From: Plazaster borealis
Taxonomy: Eukaryota; Echinodermata; Asteroidea; Forcipulatida; Labidiasteridae
Direction: 5' to 3'
Assembly: GCA_021014325.1 (NCBI GenBank)
Contig: CM037474.1
Span: 19,834,488-19,898,487 of the forward strand
DNA: 64,000 nucleotides
A program made the position numbers and the translations under genes. Position 1 is the stretch's first letter. Each line of letters starts with the position of its first letter. A model generated the notes under the pieces. The model was not told the origin of the DNA. It worked only from the letters and a program-made list of their open reading frames with translations, and ran no database searches. Shown in pieces: positions 1 to 13,366 of this stretch.

Positions 1-1073
1 TATTATGGAGGGCAGCGTAGGACATAAATACTTCATCGGTTTGTGAATCGGTGCATGAGCAGCACAAAGCGTAATGTTGGCAAGAATTTCTGCAGATTTC
101 TTATTATTAAGGCCAGGCAGGTAACGTGGAGCGTGTAATGATCTGTGATTGCCGTACCTTGGATTCCTTTACGCGTACAATGCATATGCAGGAAACAATC
201 TATTAACGTTCGAATAAGCAAAGGAGGGTGTGGTTCAACGAAACGGAGGGTGTGGCTGTCACACAATGCTGACTGGTGTGTAACTGATATATTATTGGCT
301 GGCGTGTATCATAACTATTGCTAAGTGGCGTAACTGGAGAGCCGTGCAAACCATAAATCATAACTAAAAACCAATGTTTGAGTGATAAAACACGCTGTTA
401 CATTGTACGCTAATCACCGACTCGGCAAGTCCGCCTGGTCCCGCTCTGCACTGATCGAGAGTGGGTGATCGAGCTTCGGATATCTCGTTGAAATTCTGCA
501 CATCCGGAAGCAAGGCTTCAAAAACGAATACAGCATTTGGGTCATCAAGCCAATGGAAGAAAAAAAAAGACATCACAATGATGACCGCACACAGCCTTTT
601 TATGAAGGGTTTAATGGGGCGAGCGGATTGCGGTGTCGATACCAAAAGATCGGGTGTTGCGGCGGGCCTTTGAAATGCCAGCAGTGACACCGGTAGTGTC
701 CTTGTGGGAGTCTTCCCTGGTAATTCCCTGACTAGACAGGCACGTGTAGTAGGCCTACACCGGGGTCGGGACATAGTACAAGAACATGAAGCAAGATAAA
801 TAATGGTCACACAGTTTAGCCATTATCCTGTAAAATTGACGACTTAATTATGGAACTGCAATATAAAATAACTCTAACCATACGGCTGACTCGAACTCAA
901 ACCATTATGTATGTGTAGCAAATCTCACTGTGGTAACGCTCTCTAAGCGGCTGCTATGTTTCAGTGAAATCATACAGTCCGTCAGTTCAGTTGATAGTTA
1001 AGTCTAAAAACAGAGCTTAGTATAATGGTTGTTATTGCATGTCGTCAAAGAGGCGCGAATTCAATATATTTAC
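1..1073. other. Wnt16 intron 2, partial; no coding exon seen
   Basis: The next Wnt exon should begin in phase 1 with a TKETAF-like block. I see no such sequence on the minus strand here, so the exon lies outside the window. The open frames in this stretch resemble no known protein and show no conserved motif. Confidence 0.6.
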
Positions 1074-4000
1074 CTGTTTTCAACACTTTTCCAAAGGCAT
1101 TCTGCTCCTGATCATGGATTGTACAGTTCCACCTCTCCTCACGAAATTGCCTCTGACACTCCACGATACCAAGCCGTGCCCCTGCTCCGATCACCGGTAT
1201 AGTGTCTGGTCTCTGCTCGCAGACGACCCGCTGCTCGTTGGCCAAGTCCGGTACGAGGGAACAAACGGATTGGCCGGTGGGAGGTTGAACCACTGGGTCT
1301 GGATCCATGCTTGCAGGGATGTCATTTGGTTGGTTGGCGGTACCAAGGGATGCTATTCCGAGCCACCTAGAAACAAAATACGATAAGTCAAGGCATACAA
1401 AACAAACAAACAAACAAACAAATATGGGTGGGACAATTCTGTAGCTGCATATCCTTTGTACTGCCCCTTGTTATTTTGGTTAAACTTTAAATCTAAAGTT
1501 TTTAAAATATCGTCCCTTAAAGGCAGGGTATACTTTTGGTAATTGTCAAAGACCAGTATTCTCACTTGATGTATTCCATCCCAACTATGCATAAAATAAC
1601 AAACCTGTGACTGTTTTGCCTCAGTTGGTCATCGAAGTTGCAAGAAAATAATGAAAGAAAAAACACACTTGCTGCATAGAATTATGTGCTTTCAGATGCC
1701 TGAGAAAGGCTACATGACTAAATCCTTTCTCACATTTAAATTTTTGTATGAAAATTCCCTCTTTCTCTAAAACTACATTACTTCTGACACCCATTACTTC
1801 ACAGGGGGTCGCTTCTAACAATGTTTTATAATATCAACAGCTCTCCAAACCTTTACGTTTTTATGGTCATTAACTTATGGTGTAATTACCAAAAGTATAC
1901 CCTGCCTTTTAGGAAAGGTAAACAAAAAATCACTCCATAGGAGTTCACTCTTTACTTGTTTTCAGAAGAATTGTTAACTTCCATTCATTAGAAACACCAG
2001 TCCTCACATTACAATTTCCTTACGGATTATGACTTAAAGTCAATCCATAATCAATCTTACTGGATTTTCCTACACTGTGTGATAATTTAACCTCTGTTGT
2101 AACGTCTAAATTTTGACCACTGTTGTTAACAATTAAATTGCTGTTCACTTTTTAAACTTACAAAATCAGAAACGCATCTGTGGTAATGTGTCAAATGTTT
2201 GTAACTAGTGTGGACAGAATCTTACCTGTGGCAATATAGACTGGCCAAGTCCCGCATGCATTCGGATGTTGGAGTGCGCGATTTGGTTTCATTTGCATGA
2301 AAGCAATAAACGTGGGAACCCAACCCCAAAATGTTGAACACAGTGCAAGACTTGTGCGGTCTGCACAAGTCCAAGATATCCACGTGTGAGTTCTGCATGT
2401 TAGGCTTTAAAGGCAGTGTATACTTTTGGTAATTGTCAAAGACCAGTATCCTCACTTGGAGTATCCCAACATATGCATAAAATAACAAACCTGTGAACAT
2501 TTGGGCTCAATTGGTCATCGAAGTTACAAGAAAGTTATGAAAGAAAAAAACACCCTTGTTGCATAGAATTATGTGTTTTCAGATGCCTGAGAAAAGCTTC
2601 ATATCTGAAGCCAATCTGAGATTCAAAAAGTTTGGTGAAAAATTATCTCTTTCTCTAAAACTACATTACTTCACAGGGGTCGTTTCATAATATCAACAGC
2701 TCTCCAGTGCTCTTTACCAAGTAAGCTTTTATGCTCATGAAGTTTTGGAGTATTTACCAAATGTATATCCGCCCTTTAATAAGACAACGATCAACCTTGC
2801 TCTATGGATCAACTATATGTAATGATTCCCGCATCAGTAACATTGAATCTCCAACTTGGTGGTGATTCACCGATGGGCTGGACCATAAACTTGGTAAGAA
2901 CTTTGGGTGCAACTTATCCGCCGCCTCTTATCAATATTAAATTGATTATGCCCAACAACATGATTTTACTGAAATAATTTCTCCCAGACCGGGTATACAC
3001 ATTTCAGTACCTGGATCCAATTTAGTGCAAGATCCCTGCTAATTAACGGAGATGAGGGTTCAAAATGTTTTTAGAATAAACAGTAATGACTCATGTTCAA
3101 TGTAAACCACATCCATGTGATCTGCAGTGCACTTGATGCGGTTTAATGTGTACATTACTTAGCGAAGTGCTCCAACTTAATTGTAGGTCACTGTGTGTGA
3201 CAGATGATTTTGGTTATGCCATGTGTCAGTTTTCAGTCCAACTGTTTACATAAGAATTTCTGGGTTAATGAACTAAATTTTACTTGTACATACAAAAACA
3301 TTAAAGTTTGTTGGGTGTTTTTTGTTTTGTTTGTTTGTTTGTGTTTTTTGTGGTGCATGTTTGTTTGCTTGTTTGGGTTTTGTTTGTTTGTTTTTTTTGG
3401 GGGGGGGGGTGTATTAAAATTGTTGACTTTTAATGTCAATGCTTGCTGCCCACAAAGGGCTCAAAGTTCGGGCTTAACTTTATCAAATTTACTTAAATTT
3501 GGTATCCGGAAATTCCAATTCCCTGGAGAAAATTCAGTGTATGTCGCGGTTATAAAATATGACAAATAAAGCCAAAGATGTGAACAATCGGTTAAAAAAA
3601 AAACTACAATCAGTAACTGTGTATAGTCCAATGTAATTGGAAGTGACGCGCTGAACAAGAAGTCAGATGCCTGGAAGAGGGTGTATAAAGTAAGCCGCAC
3701 TGCGGGCGATAGTGTTGCTGGTTAACCATGGGCCGGTCTTGGTAGAGTTCACCCACAACAAGACCTAGATTGAAGAGGGTTGTTGTACGGAGTCACCTCA
3801 GGGCACAGATTTACTATTATGAGACAACAAAATACATGATCATCTTTTCCTTGAGGGGACATGGCACCACCAGACTAATGGTAGACAATTCACAGGCGGA
3901 TGCATCATGTATTTTGTGTCATTGACAATATTGTGTTGTTACAGCAATACAAAATATATGCTAAGACTTAAAGAGCCTTTAACTCATGAACCAGTCATCT

Positions 4001-4665
4001 TCCATAACTTGTTCGTGGCGTTGATTAAAGCATGATTAAAGTTTCACAAAAATTTTGTTTTATTTGTTGTATGCGCAAGTTCGTTTGCTGATGAATATTG
4101 AGCTATCTATGGGATTTTGATTCAACTTTTTACATCAATTCGAAGTTTACATCTCTTAAAAAGTACACATAATTATAAAGCATTATTAGGTCCTCTGAAT
4201 ATTTGGTATTTGTAATAGTCGTAGAGAGTTATGTCACCGTCAGTAGGCCTACCCTTCGATCATCAAATGTGAAAATTCTCACCTATTTCAGGTACACGAA
4301 CACCAACAACTGTCGGTCTATCATGTTCGCACCCCCGGACCCCAACCAAACAAACGCGTCAACCCCTGCCATTAAAATGTCATTACACCGTTTGCCCCAC
4401 ACTAATAAACATTTTGTGTATTACTGATACTCAACATGGTCGAAGAGTTATGAAATAAGATGGACGTGTGTTTTAACTGTTGTATTTCTTCCTTCGTGAC
4501 GTCATAAAACATTAACAGTGACAATGTTATTATTGTTATTAATACAAATGAACATAATACTCACATCCATGACGCTTTAGAAGTAGCGGGGAGCACACAC
4601 AGAAACACCAGACACGAAAACGTAAATCTCCACAATTTACACACCGCTAACTTGTTGAAATCCAT
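1074..4665 (-). CDS. WNT16: Wnt16-like secreted signalling protein, 5' part (exons 1-2)
   Basis: Two coding exons of a Wnt ligand on the minus strand. Exon 1 is 4565-4665 (ATG at 4665): 33 codons plus 2 nt giving a signal peptide with a hydrophobic core (FTFSCLVFLCVLPA) and likely cleavage after SKA. Its donor is GTGAGT. Exon 2 is 1074-1366, preceded by a pyrimidine-rich TTTCTAG acceptor and ended by GTAAAT. The join completes a Met codon and reads SWMWLGIASLG, which matches the N-terminus of vertebrate WNT16 (NWMWLGIASFG). The Wnt core follows: GARLGIVECQRQFREERWNC, with conserved cysteines and an N-glycosylation site (NCT). Exon 2 ends in phase 1 (K-T-G), as Wnt genes do. The rest of the gene (palmitoylated serine region and C-terminal cysteines) lies left of position 1. 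About 20 extra Pro/Asp-rich residues sit between the WLGIASLG block and the first cysteine. WNT16 is assigned because of the WMWLGIAS start. Confidence 0.9.
1517..1911 (+). repeat. Family A MITE-like element, copy 1
   Basis: Ends are TTAAAGGCAGGGTATACTT at the left and AAAGTATACCCTGCCTTTTA at the right, forming an imperfect terminal inverted repeat of about 20-25 bp with GGTAATT inside. The body shares CAAAGACCAGT, TCTCACTTG, CAACTTCGATGACCAA (reverse) and TCAACAGCTCTCC with the other copies. No coding capacity. Confidence 0.8.
2406..2779 (+). repeat. Family A MITE-like element, copy 2
   Basis: Starts TTTAAAGGCAGTGTATACTT and ends ATGTATATCCGCCCTTTAA. Same body as copy 1 and also inside Wnt16 intron 1. 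Confidence 0.8.
3310..3412 (+). repeat. GT-rich low-complexity tract ending in a G run
   Basis: Repeated GTTT and GTTTG units finish in an uninterrupted run of about 10 G near 3400-3410. A very similar tract occurs at 32577-32650. Confidence 0.8.
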
Positions 4666-7600
4666 CCCACTACAAAACTACAATCAAAACCTTGTCCTCA
4701 ATAACGAAAACAAAAATCAATTTAAGTTTTAAATTCTGACTTCAAAGTGTCCTCGAAAAATGGAAGAAAATTACAGTTATCAGTAATTCCTGAGATCATG
4801 CGTCTGTTGAAGAATTTTCTCCATCAACAACCTCCTTGCATGAACTCAAATGTGTATATACAGCGTATGATAGAATTCTTTCCAGGGCAAGAATGCACGC
4901 ATGCTGTCGTTCCACACCATTGAACAAACTCATCAAAGACACCGGTAGGCGGTGACTCTTTGATATCCACGTCTGATTGGTTGAGATGAAACGTAGCCGC
5001 TGACTTAGCGGCCAATCAATGGCGGTGCCTTCTGAACATGGGCTGTCAATCAATGCGGTTCGCTTTGAGAGGGTGGAGCCAAGCTCAAGTGGAAAAGACA
5101 TGCCGCCATTGCACTCAAGTAACGAGTTTATTTGCAATGCGGACACCGACTGTTAGTTACTCTGCGGGCACTATGGGTAAATTTAGAGTTAAAGTAGAGG
5201 GTCAATATAAAGCGTTTAGGAAGAGGTATGGAGGTATTGCACCTGAATATCTGAGTAATATAAAGTGATCGCTTTGAGAGGAAACCATCCAAAGCTAATG
5301 TAATCACCTTTTACTGGTAAGGTCGTTTATAGAGGAAGCTGTGATGTTTCCATAACTTTCATTTGAGAATGTTTTACTTTATGTTGTGTCTCATTGAAGT
5401 GAAACGCTTCGATCTCAGTGAATGGTCTATTTCTTTCTCCTCCATGGTGAAGGCAAGAAGGGGGGTGATTTGCCGATGATGGTGATGATGATGATTAAGG
5501 CAAGCATGCTTATGGTGACGGCGACAATAATTGACGAAAAAAAGATGCCCGCTGACAATGGCGATGGCAAGGGTGATGACGAAGTAAATGACCATGGCCG
5601 GGGTATGGGGGGTGGGGGTGGTTGATGACAGGAAATGGATTCATTAATAATGTAAAAGCTCACTCTTTCAAATATTCATACCAGTATCGATCAATCCTTC
5701 CGAGAAATATTTACGGTTGTCTAAAATAAAATTAAAGTCGAGGAAATAACACAAGACCCCCATGAAATCACTTGTATTAATTAATTTGTCGATTCCTAAT
5801 CGAAATTAAACCGATATTAACGTGCAGAAACGCCCTGATAAAAAAAAAGAAGAAAACCGTTAATTGTTGTTTTCATAAAAATAGACCACCGATTTTGATG
5901 ACACATTTACCGGGTTGATTGGATGGTGTGATTGAAAACAAGTGGATGAGTAGTAATTCACTTTTCCCTTTAATTTTCTCATTTCATGAATATGTCTACA
6001 GTTATGGTGAAAATACTTATTATTGGGGGTAGGCCTACAACAGTGGAGGAAATCGTAGGCTTTTCAAGCCATGTGTGAGGCTAGCGCGTACCGGTAGGGG
6101 CCTACTCAACGCTGGGACCCCGTTAAGGTGCGTGATGTTTTTTTCACACCAAAGCTTGAACCCCAAAATATCCTAAATGTATGAATACTCCCACGTCTAA
6201 AACAGTCTAGTGCATTTATGGTCCAATGTCAAATTGCAAGTTGTGATAAATCGATATGTGATCATTGACCCTAATTGTTTATTCAAAGCTTTACCGCAAT
6301 ATAAATCTGCCGCTGCACACCACACTGATGGTGTAATTGACAAAATCATAATACAGCTCCGGGCAAAACTAACGATCTCAAAGCATTATATGAATGTGGG
6401 TCTCAGACCGGGACCAGGCTGCAGTGGAGGCGGGGATAAATGCACTATTCACCCGGTACAATCACTCTAGTTGACAGCGACATGTGTTCACCTCAAGCGG
6501 TCTCTCGGGTGACGGTCTTACTTAGTAACGTTGACTTTTTTTTTAACTTCATCCCTTTTTCAGGGAGGATCAAGACAGCGGTTGTAAGTGTATCACATGC
6601 GGTCTTTGGAATCAGAAGACGCCCTCAAGGGGTTCTTTGTGTCACAATCAATTAAACTTCGGATAATGTTAGCCGTTCGGGGGGGGGATGGGGACACACA
6701 CTTACTTATTCCCTGTTATAATCAAGTTCAATTTTTACACAAAGTCCACGACCTTTTTAAGGCCTTGTTTAAGCAGTGGCGGAAATCGCAATAATTCACC
6801 AGCTCAGGGACCGTACGCGGTTTAAAGTTGAAAATGCAGGTTACGGAACTTCTGTACATAATGTCTTCACTTCAACTCAGGGGGTTAAATCGGCATTAAG
6901 GCGGACTCAGAAACCTAGGGTGGTATCGGCCCATTAACAATGGTATGACCATGAAACCAAACACTGTATCAAAATTACTTCTCGGACGTTTTGAGAAATG
7001 TTCAACTCACTTTGCCATCCGTAGGCGTAATCAAACACTTGGCCCTTTCATAGAAAATAAAGACGCAGTAAGGGCGCTAAAATGTAAATTCCTTATCAAA
7101 ATGTTCAGGGCTACTTTCCAAATTTGTGCACATCAGAAGACAGAAAATTCATGAGATTCTGTTTGACACTACCGATGATTCGACGATTATAGATTGCATG
7201 GCTTTATGTCAGCATGGTTTAAGACATTTTATCAATAGAGGGCGCTAAACGGCTGAAACTTTTATTGCGTGTACTGGCTGGTTGGTTTAATAATAACATA
7301 CAATAGTAACCCTAACACAAAATAAAAAGTTTCTACTTGTACCAATTCGATCGGTCTGATCATCTGTATTAAATTAAATACTTATTTCCTCGCACTGTAT
7401 ACGTCCTCCCTTTAAATAAGTTGAAGACCAACCCTTTCTGGAACACCTCTTTGCCAAACATGTCGTACAAGATGAAGCAGCTTATGGCCGACGACTCATT
7501 CGGTTGGCAAGATAATTTCTTAGAGTGTAGCCCTAATGACTACAATACGAAGATAAAGCAAGTTCGAAGCCTCTAACAATAACCAAAACTGATCGTCTTC

Positions 7601-8464
7601 ACGTCATTGATTTTTGTAAAAGTAAATTCATTTTCATCCTAAACACACCGTCCATCCAATCAGCCAATGATTTAATCAAACTAAGTGATCATGTTTTACT
7701 CAACGATAGTGGGTTGTCTTTTGTGATGTATGTTCTTATTTTAATTTAGACAATCGAAATAAGCAATATTTAGTTTAGGTCTTCAGATGTTTTTTTAGTC
7801 TCGACTTGACAGTATTTCAGACATCAATATTACTCTGGAGATTTTAATTTGAACTTGTTAAGCAGCAGTGAGCTTTCGGAATAAAAATGTTATTGTTCTT
7901 TTTGGACAGCCTAGCGATGCCGTACGCTGTCGTTCTACAGGCATAGCTTACTATTTGTTTTCTTCTTTAAAACAATCAATGCGAACCTGTACTTATTTCA
8001 AGGGTTTCCATTCCCATCGTTGTCGCTATAGATTGATGAATTATGACAATATTATCGTCGGCAAAGATTAGATCTCGGTCTATAATGACCTAACTGGCTA
8101 GAGCCTACCACCTCTGCCAAAGAACCCCATCGTGAACCCAAGACAAATATGAGGCAATCACTACCACAGGAAGAACCACCTACGTGTCGATCACTACTTA
8201 TCAATGAACATCAACTTCTACACCGATGCTGCTCGAATCTTTTGCATTAACCGCGACCCTTGATTTGATGACTAGCTAGTAGTCAAGTATTGGTTTGAAC
8301 ATTGCTCTATATGGTTTGAACATGGAGCTCTACTTTATTGCTCCATGGTTTGAAGAAGTACCGATTGTATGTTATTGGTTTTTGAGATGATGAATTATTC
8401 GCATCATCTGGTTTCAATAAAACACTCCATAAACCAAGATCCAGCTTGTGAAATGTCACAACAT

Positions 8465-8680
8465 TTTATGAGAGATCGCCTAACATCACAAGGCCGCGGC
8501 CGCTTCAAGGTGAGGGCTGCACTTAACCGATTTGGGCTATCGACCCAAATCAACTGTCACCAGGGGCACGTTGCCACCTACTCCTGGGCTGAAACAGGGT
8601 TACCCCCTTCACAGTCCGTAAGGATGTAGGCATGGGCATCATCCACTATGAGCCTGGCTGGTAGAGCAGAATGCACATAC
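8465..8680 (+). repeat. Dispersed SINE-like core, copy 1
   Basis: About 215 bp shared with 52805-53035 (same orientation) and 54518-54735 (opposite). Shared words include CACAAGGCCG, TTCAAGGTGAGGGCT, GGGGCACGTTGCCACCTACT, TTACCCCCTTCACAGTCCGT and GGCTGGTAGAGCAGAATGCA. The tRNA-like head is missing here but follows the copy at 53041-53172. Confidence 0.75.
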
Positions 8681-9831
8681 CTTCTCAACTTGAAGTTGTA
8701 GAAGATGTAGAATTTCACATGCAGTAATGTTCGCCTTTGCCGTTTGTCCTCCTTTAGTCTTACATGGATTGAATCCTGACCACGAAATTGCTTGTATCGT
8801 TAAAATCAAAGCGAGTCTGAGATTTCCTTGTAATTTGTTTTAATAATTAAACTAAAATGTTGTATTTTGATTAGTTTGAACAATTTTATGAAATGAGGCG
8901 CTGTGAGACACGAATGTTAACTGTACATTATTTCTAGTGCTAAAGGTTAATGCCATTTTGGATTAAATATTTGTCAGTGAAGAGTTAAGAAATGACTTGT
9001 AAATTTTGAATTTCATATGGCGTATTGGTGTTAGAAACAAAATAATTCAATGACAATATAGAAATGCAAACATTCGCTTTTGTCTAAAATACAAAACACT
9101 GCATATTCTGGTATTAGGGATCGAAGCGGATCATTGATATGTGATCCATCCACAACGCATCACCAACTGAAGTATTTTAGGTGTACATAATTCTTGGCGA
9201 CCCCCCTTGTCGCGGCTAATTTTACCAATCAGTGTCTTCGTGTGATGCTAATTCATAACACTGCAACTGTTTCTGTTGTGGATGTCACTGTTTACTTGTC
9301 TTGTTATTGGATAGTTAGAGTATGCACAGCAGGCGATGGGGACGAAGAGTTTTCTGAGGGGGTACACGGATAACGAAATAAAGACGTTTTCAATAATCAG
9401 ACATGATGAAGAATTGGTTTGAAGTTCCCCGCCACACAATGTGTATAATCATCAACGGGTTTTATGGATGTTTGTATATCCATAGAGCAATGGTATGTCT
9501 TGAGTCGAACACCAGTTTATACGAATTGATCTGTATGATTAAGTGTACTATAATCAACAGTCACCTACACTTGCCTCTATGGAGAAACAGACTTTGGTGT
9601 GAACAAAATCGTTATCAATCATGTTTTTCATTTAGGGTGACACAATATGACAGTGCGTTGACCGGGATTTAGGCTAGACCAGAGACTGTAGCCTGGTGTA
9701 GTCTCGGTGCAAGACCTGCTCGTTTTGATTATACTGCCTGTGCCGAGATACGCTGTGAGATAATGGATACCCTTTCGAATCTGGTTTTGTTTCCTTTCTT
9801 ATACCAGTATTTCGAAAAGTTATCATCAATT

Positions 9832-10217
9832 TTTAAAGACACTGGACACTATTGGTAATTGTCAAAGACCAGTCTTCTCACTTGGTGTATCTCAACATAT
9901 GCATAAAATAACAAACCTGTGAAAATTTGAGCTCAATTGGTCGTCGAAGTTGCGAGATAATAATGCAAGAAAAAACACCCTTGTCACACGAAGTTGTGTG
10001 CTTTCAGATGCTTGATTTCGAGACCTCAAAATCTAATTCCGAGGTCTCGAAATCAAATTCTTTGAAAATTACTTCTTTCTCGAAAATACGTTACTTCAGA
10101 GGGAGCCGTTTCTCACAATGTTTTATACTATCAACAGCTCCCCATTACTCATTACCAAGTAAGGTTTTATGCCAATAATTATTTTGAGTAATTACCAATA
10201 GTGTCCACTGCCTTTAA
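9832..10217 (+). repeat. Family A MITE-like element, copy 3
   Basis: Starts TTTAAAGACACTGGACACTA and ends TAGTGTCCACTGCCTTTAA. Same body words as the other family A copies. Confidence 0.8.
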
Positions 10218-11767
10218 GGTTAAAAGTCAAGTAAGTCACGCATTGTGATGTCAGCGGAAGGTGTTCATTTTAAGATGATCTTTGTGCGAATTATGTGCCA
10301 CTTTCTCCAAGTCTAACACACACGCAAACACAAACCTGTTGGGAAACCATTCACTGCACGTGTCTGTTGTTTCCCATTGTTATAATTGTTAGTTCTTTAG
10401 TTTTGTAGAAGTATCTCATACTATTTATTTTCATTGATTGACTGTTGATGTTGGGACTTGAAAGTCTAAGCCTACTCGGCCATTGACTTCTGTTGCATTG
10501 TAGTCTACCGGTAGAGCATTCACATTTCACCCTAAATTATATTGCTTTTAGTGACGGTCCCGTCAAAAGGCCAACGTGCTAGATGTTTATAAACAGTCTA
10601 GATTGAACAGATTTTATGCCTAATTTGTAAAGACGGAAACAGAAAAGAAACCTTGAGAAGTCATAATGTTTGTAAGCCACAATGACACTTGCTTGTATTG
10701 CATTTATTCGTATGTATAATGAGGGTCGTTTTAATTATATCTTGATTCGTAATTCATGCGAAGACAACAAATTGTAAATACATGTACATAATATCGGGAA
10801 AAATATTAGTTTTTCAAGATATAAAGTTTCATATACAGTCCCAATCCTCCAGATAAATAAATCTATAATGGAATGGCATTTGAAGACCGCACACTCACAG
10901 TTGCTTGTTTCGATCGATGATTGCAATCGATACATGCACAATATCATGTGGTTTTCCATGCCCCCCTGGATGAGTGTGCTTTTTACTGTACAATTCTTTT
11001 TATGTGCTTTGTAGGCCTATGTTTCTTGATTTCCCAAATGCCTCTTTGTTAGATTCATTCTTCATTTTCAATCTGTTGAATTAAAAAAAACCTATTTGTA
11101 TTCCTTTTATTTTTAATGTTAACTGTTTGGTAATTCAGCAGGTAAAATAATAACATTACAAACTCCCCGACTATATCAACCGGTTTTCACCAACTCACAT
11201 ATTGGTTGTTGGAAACTGAAGTTTGGATTGACTTATTAGAATTTTAGAATTTTTATTGAAAATCGCAAATATCGTCATCCCAAGTTCAAATTACACGGCC
11301 AGTACAATAGTTAAAAAGTTTAAATCTGTTCGCTATGATAACTATATCTTTCCTTTGCATTTTATTCCATGCTAAATTGTAGCTTGTGGTAGGCCTAATT
11401 GCTTTTACTTTTACAGTCGATCATTGGATATTAAATAAAATGACAGACTATTTTATGTCAGATTGCCCAACAAAACAAAGTTTCCTAAGCGTGTTTAATT
11501 ACAATGTTCTCTGTTCGCGAAACATTACTGTTTGACATGAATTTGTATCATCAAAAAGTGCAATAATTAATCATATAACGGAATTGTTTAGTATTCAATG
11601 GTGTTATTCCACAATTGGTGGTCTGAGGGTCAAATAACATGTGGAGTAAAACTTTCTACACCACATTTACACAACAAAACATTAATATTAAACCATGTTT
11701 AAAATAGAAATCCACTGAAGGTAACTATTACGTAATTTAATCTGGAAATAGTCTCTTAAAATACTAA

Positions 11768-11850
11768 TTAAGAATCCATATAGGGGGAAAACAAACCAAG
11801 TTCATATTTCTGCAATTAACTTAGCTTGTTTTCCCTACTATATGGGTTCT
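11768..11850. repeat. Imperfect hairpin
   Basis: Arm AGAATCCATATAGGGGGAAA followed by ACAAACCAAG at the left pairs with CTTGTTTTCC then CTACTATATGGGTTCT at the right, separated by about 30 nt. It could be a small foldback repeat. Confidence 0.5.
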
Positions 11851-12513
11851 AAATTTATAAATTAATATTATAATGTTGTGTACTTTCTAAAAGCTTGACT
11901 TTTAGCAAACGAATGAAACATGCACAAAGTAAATAGCAAGCTATATCACTTCAAATCGAGTTTCAAAAGTCCCTTCTTGGCTGGGGTGTCTCTTACACAT
12001 TAATTAACATGTAGGCCTACAATGACAAAGCCTTGTCTTATTAGTGTACCAATGACCGTCCCTGCACTCATACAACCGACGATGCAATGACTATAAAAGA
12101 CGTAAACGTAGACATGTCAGCTACAAAAATAATGTAAACCCCCATTTATTACACTTCATCCCAGTCTTGCTGGCCCCCGGTCCTGAAGTCACATTCTCTT
12201 GTTAACTGGAATTGTGAGTATACCCACAGACCTACTCCTTGAGAATGTTACTTATAGCAGTGAATGACAAATCTACCCATTTATTGACATCAGTTTTGGC
12301 ATGCGAATCAACCCGCACTATATTTTGACGCAATTACAACATTCTGTGAATAACTGCAATAAACACAGTGTAATGAACTAAAAGCATAGCCGCACCATAA
12401 ATCAGCGTCTGAGGAAGCCGTCTGCATGCCCAAAGATACTTCATGATGTTCGTATCGTCGTACGGAGCATCATCAGTGCCGTAGAACGTATCTATCCATA
12501 TAACGAGATCATT

Positions 12514-12641
12514 TGTCTCGCCAAGACGTTTACTGAAATTAAGAAGCTGACTCAAGATCTTAGTTTTAGTATAGTCTTTTTGATGAGATAAATTATAACG
12601 GCAAGTCGATTTCTTAGTTTCAGCTAGTCGTCTTGGCGAGA
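12514..12641. repeat. Imperfect inverted repeat
   Basis: TCTCGCCAAGACGTTTACTG at the left is mirrored by CGTCTTGGCGAGA at the right, with partly matching arms of about 30 bp including TTCTTA and TTTCAG. Likely a decayed foldback element. Confidence 0.45.
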
Positions 12642-13167
12642 TAATCCTGGAGCTCAGTGAGATATTTCACCGCGCAGTTTCTTCTCAGATCCATCAGTGG
12701 GTATGAATGGTAGCCATTATGGAGCGTTAAAATACTGAAGCTAGGGGCGGCGGGTAGATCACAAGATAGACTTGACAGGTTCTAAGTTGCATTTTCAAGT
12801 ACCATAGCTGTTATGCTACATTAATTATAACCGATAGTACACAAGATACATGGCCTATAGACCAAGGTAAGACTTGTGTTGTAAGTATTACCGGTACTTT
12901 CAAGGAAGCGACTAATTGGATGGTGGTTTGGTCATCACTCTGCAACCAATGTTAATAACCTCACCACAAGAGATATGAGCTGGTCTCACGCATGTCGTGT
13001 TAGGGTTGGTGGTTAGATGAAGAGGGAACTAGGGGCGTGGGTATGAGCTGGTCTCACGCATGTCAGGTTATAAGGGTCAGATGAAGAGAAGAGGGAACTA
13101 AAGAATTGGGGGGGTATGGATGCTGGACCCTTTCAGAGTGCACACGAAAGAATAGTCTGAGGTACAC

Positions 13168-13366
13168 TGCAAAAACTGGGGTGTTAAAATTGACACCAGG
13201 GTGTTGTCACGTATAGATACCCCCAAAAGAATTAAAATTAACACCATGGTGTTAAAATAACACCAATGTAATTAGTGTTATTTTAGTGTTATTTTAACAC
13301 CCTATGGAGTAAATTTTTATTCTTGTGACAACACCCTGGTGTAAATTTTAACAACCCAGTTTTTGC
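13168..13366. mobile_element. Foldback MITE with TGCAAAAACT ends
   Basis: The element runs from TGCAAAAACTGGGGTGTTAA to AGTTTTTGCA. Its arms hold mirrored copies of GACACCAGGGTGTTGTCAC and GTGACAACACCCTGGTGT, and its centre repeats the same GTGTTA / TAACAC words. No coding frame. Confidence 0.7.

Larger units (their letters stand above)
1367..4564 (-). other. Wnt16 intron 1
   Basis: The intron runs from the GTGAGT donor at 4564 to the TTTCTAG acceptor at 1367. It holds two family A MITE-like copies (1517-1911 and 2406-2779) and a GT/poly-G low-complexity tract near 3310-3412. I see no other gene in it. Confidence 0.8.

Noticed and set aside
364..810. 148-residue minus-strand open frame left of the Wnt16 exons
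   Set aside because: It has no Wnt-type cysteines or known motif and sits in what should be a Wnt16 intron.
5422..5663. Short overlapping open frames on both strands
   Set aside because: They translate a GAT/CAT low-complexity tract and show His, Met or Gly runs with no conserved motif.
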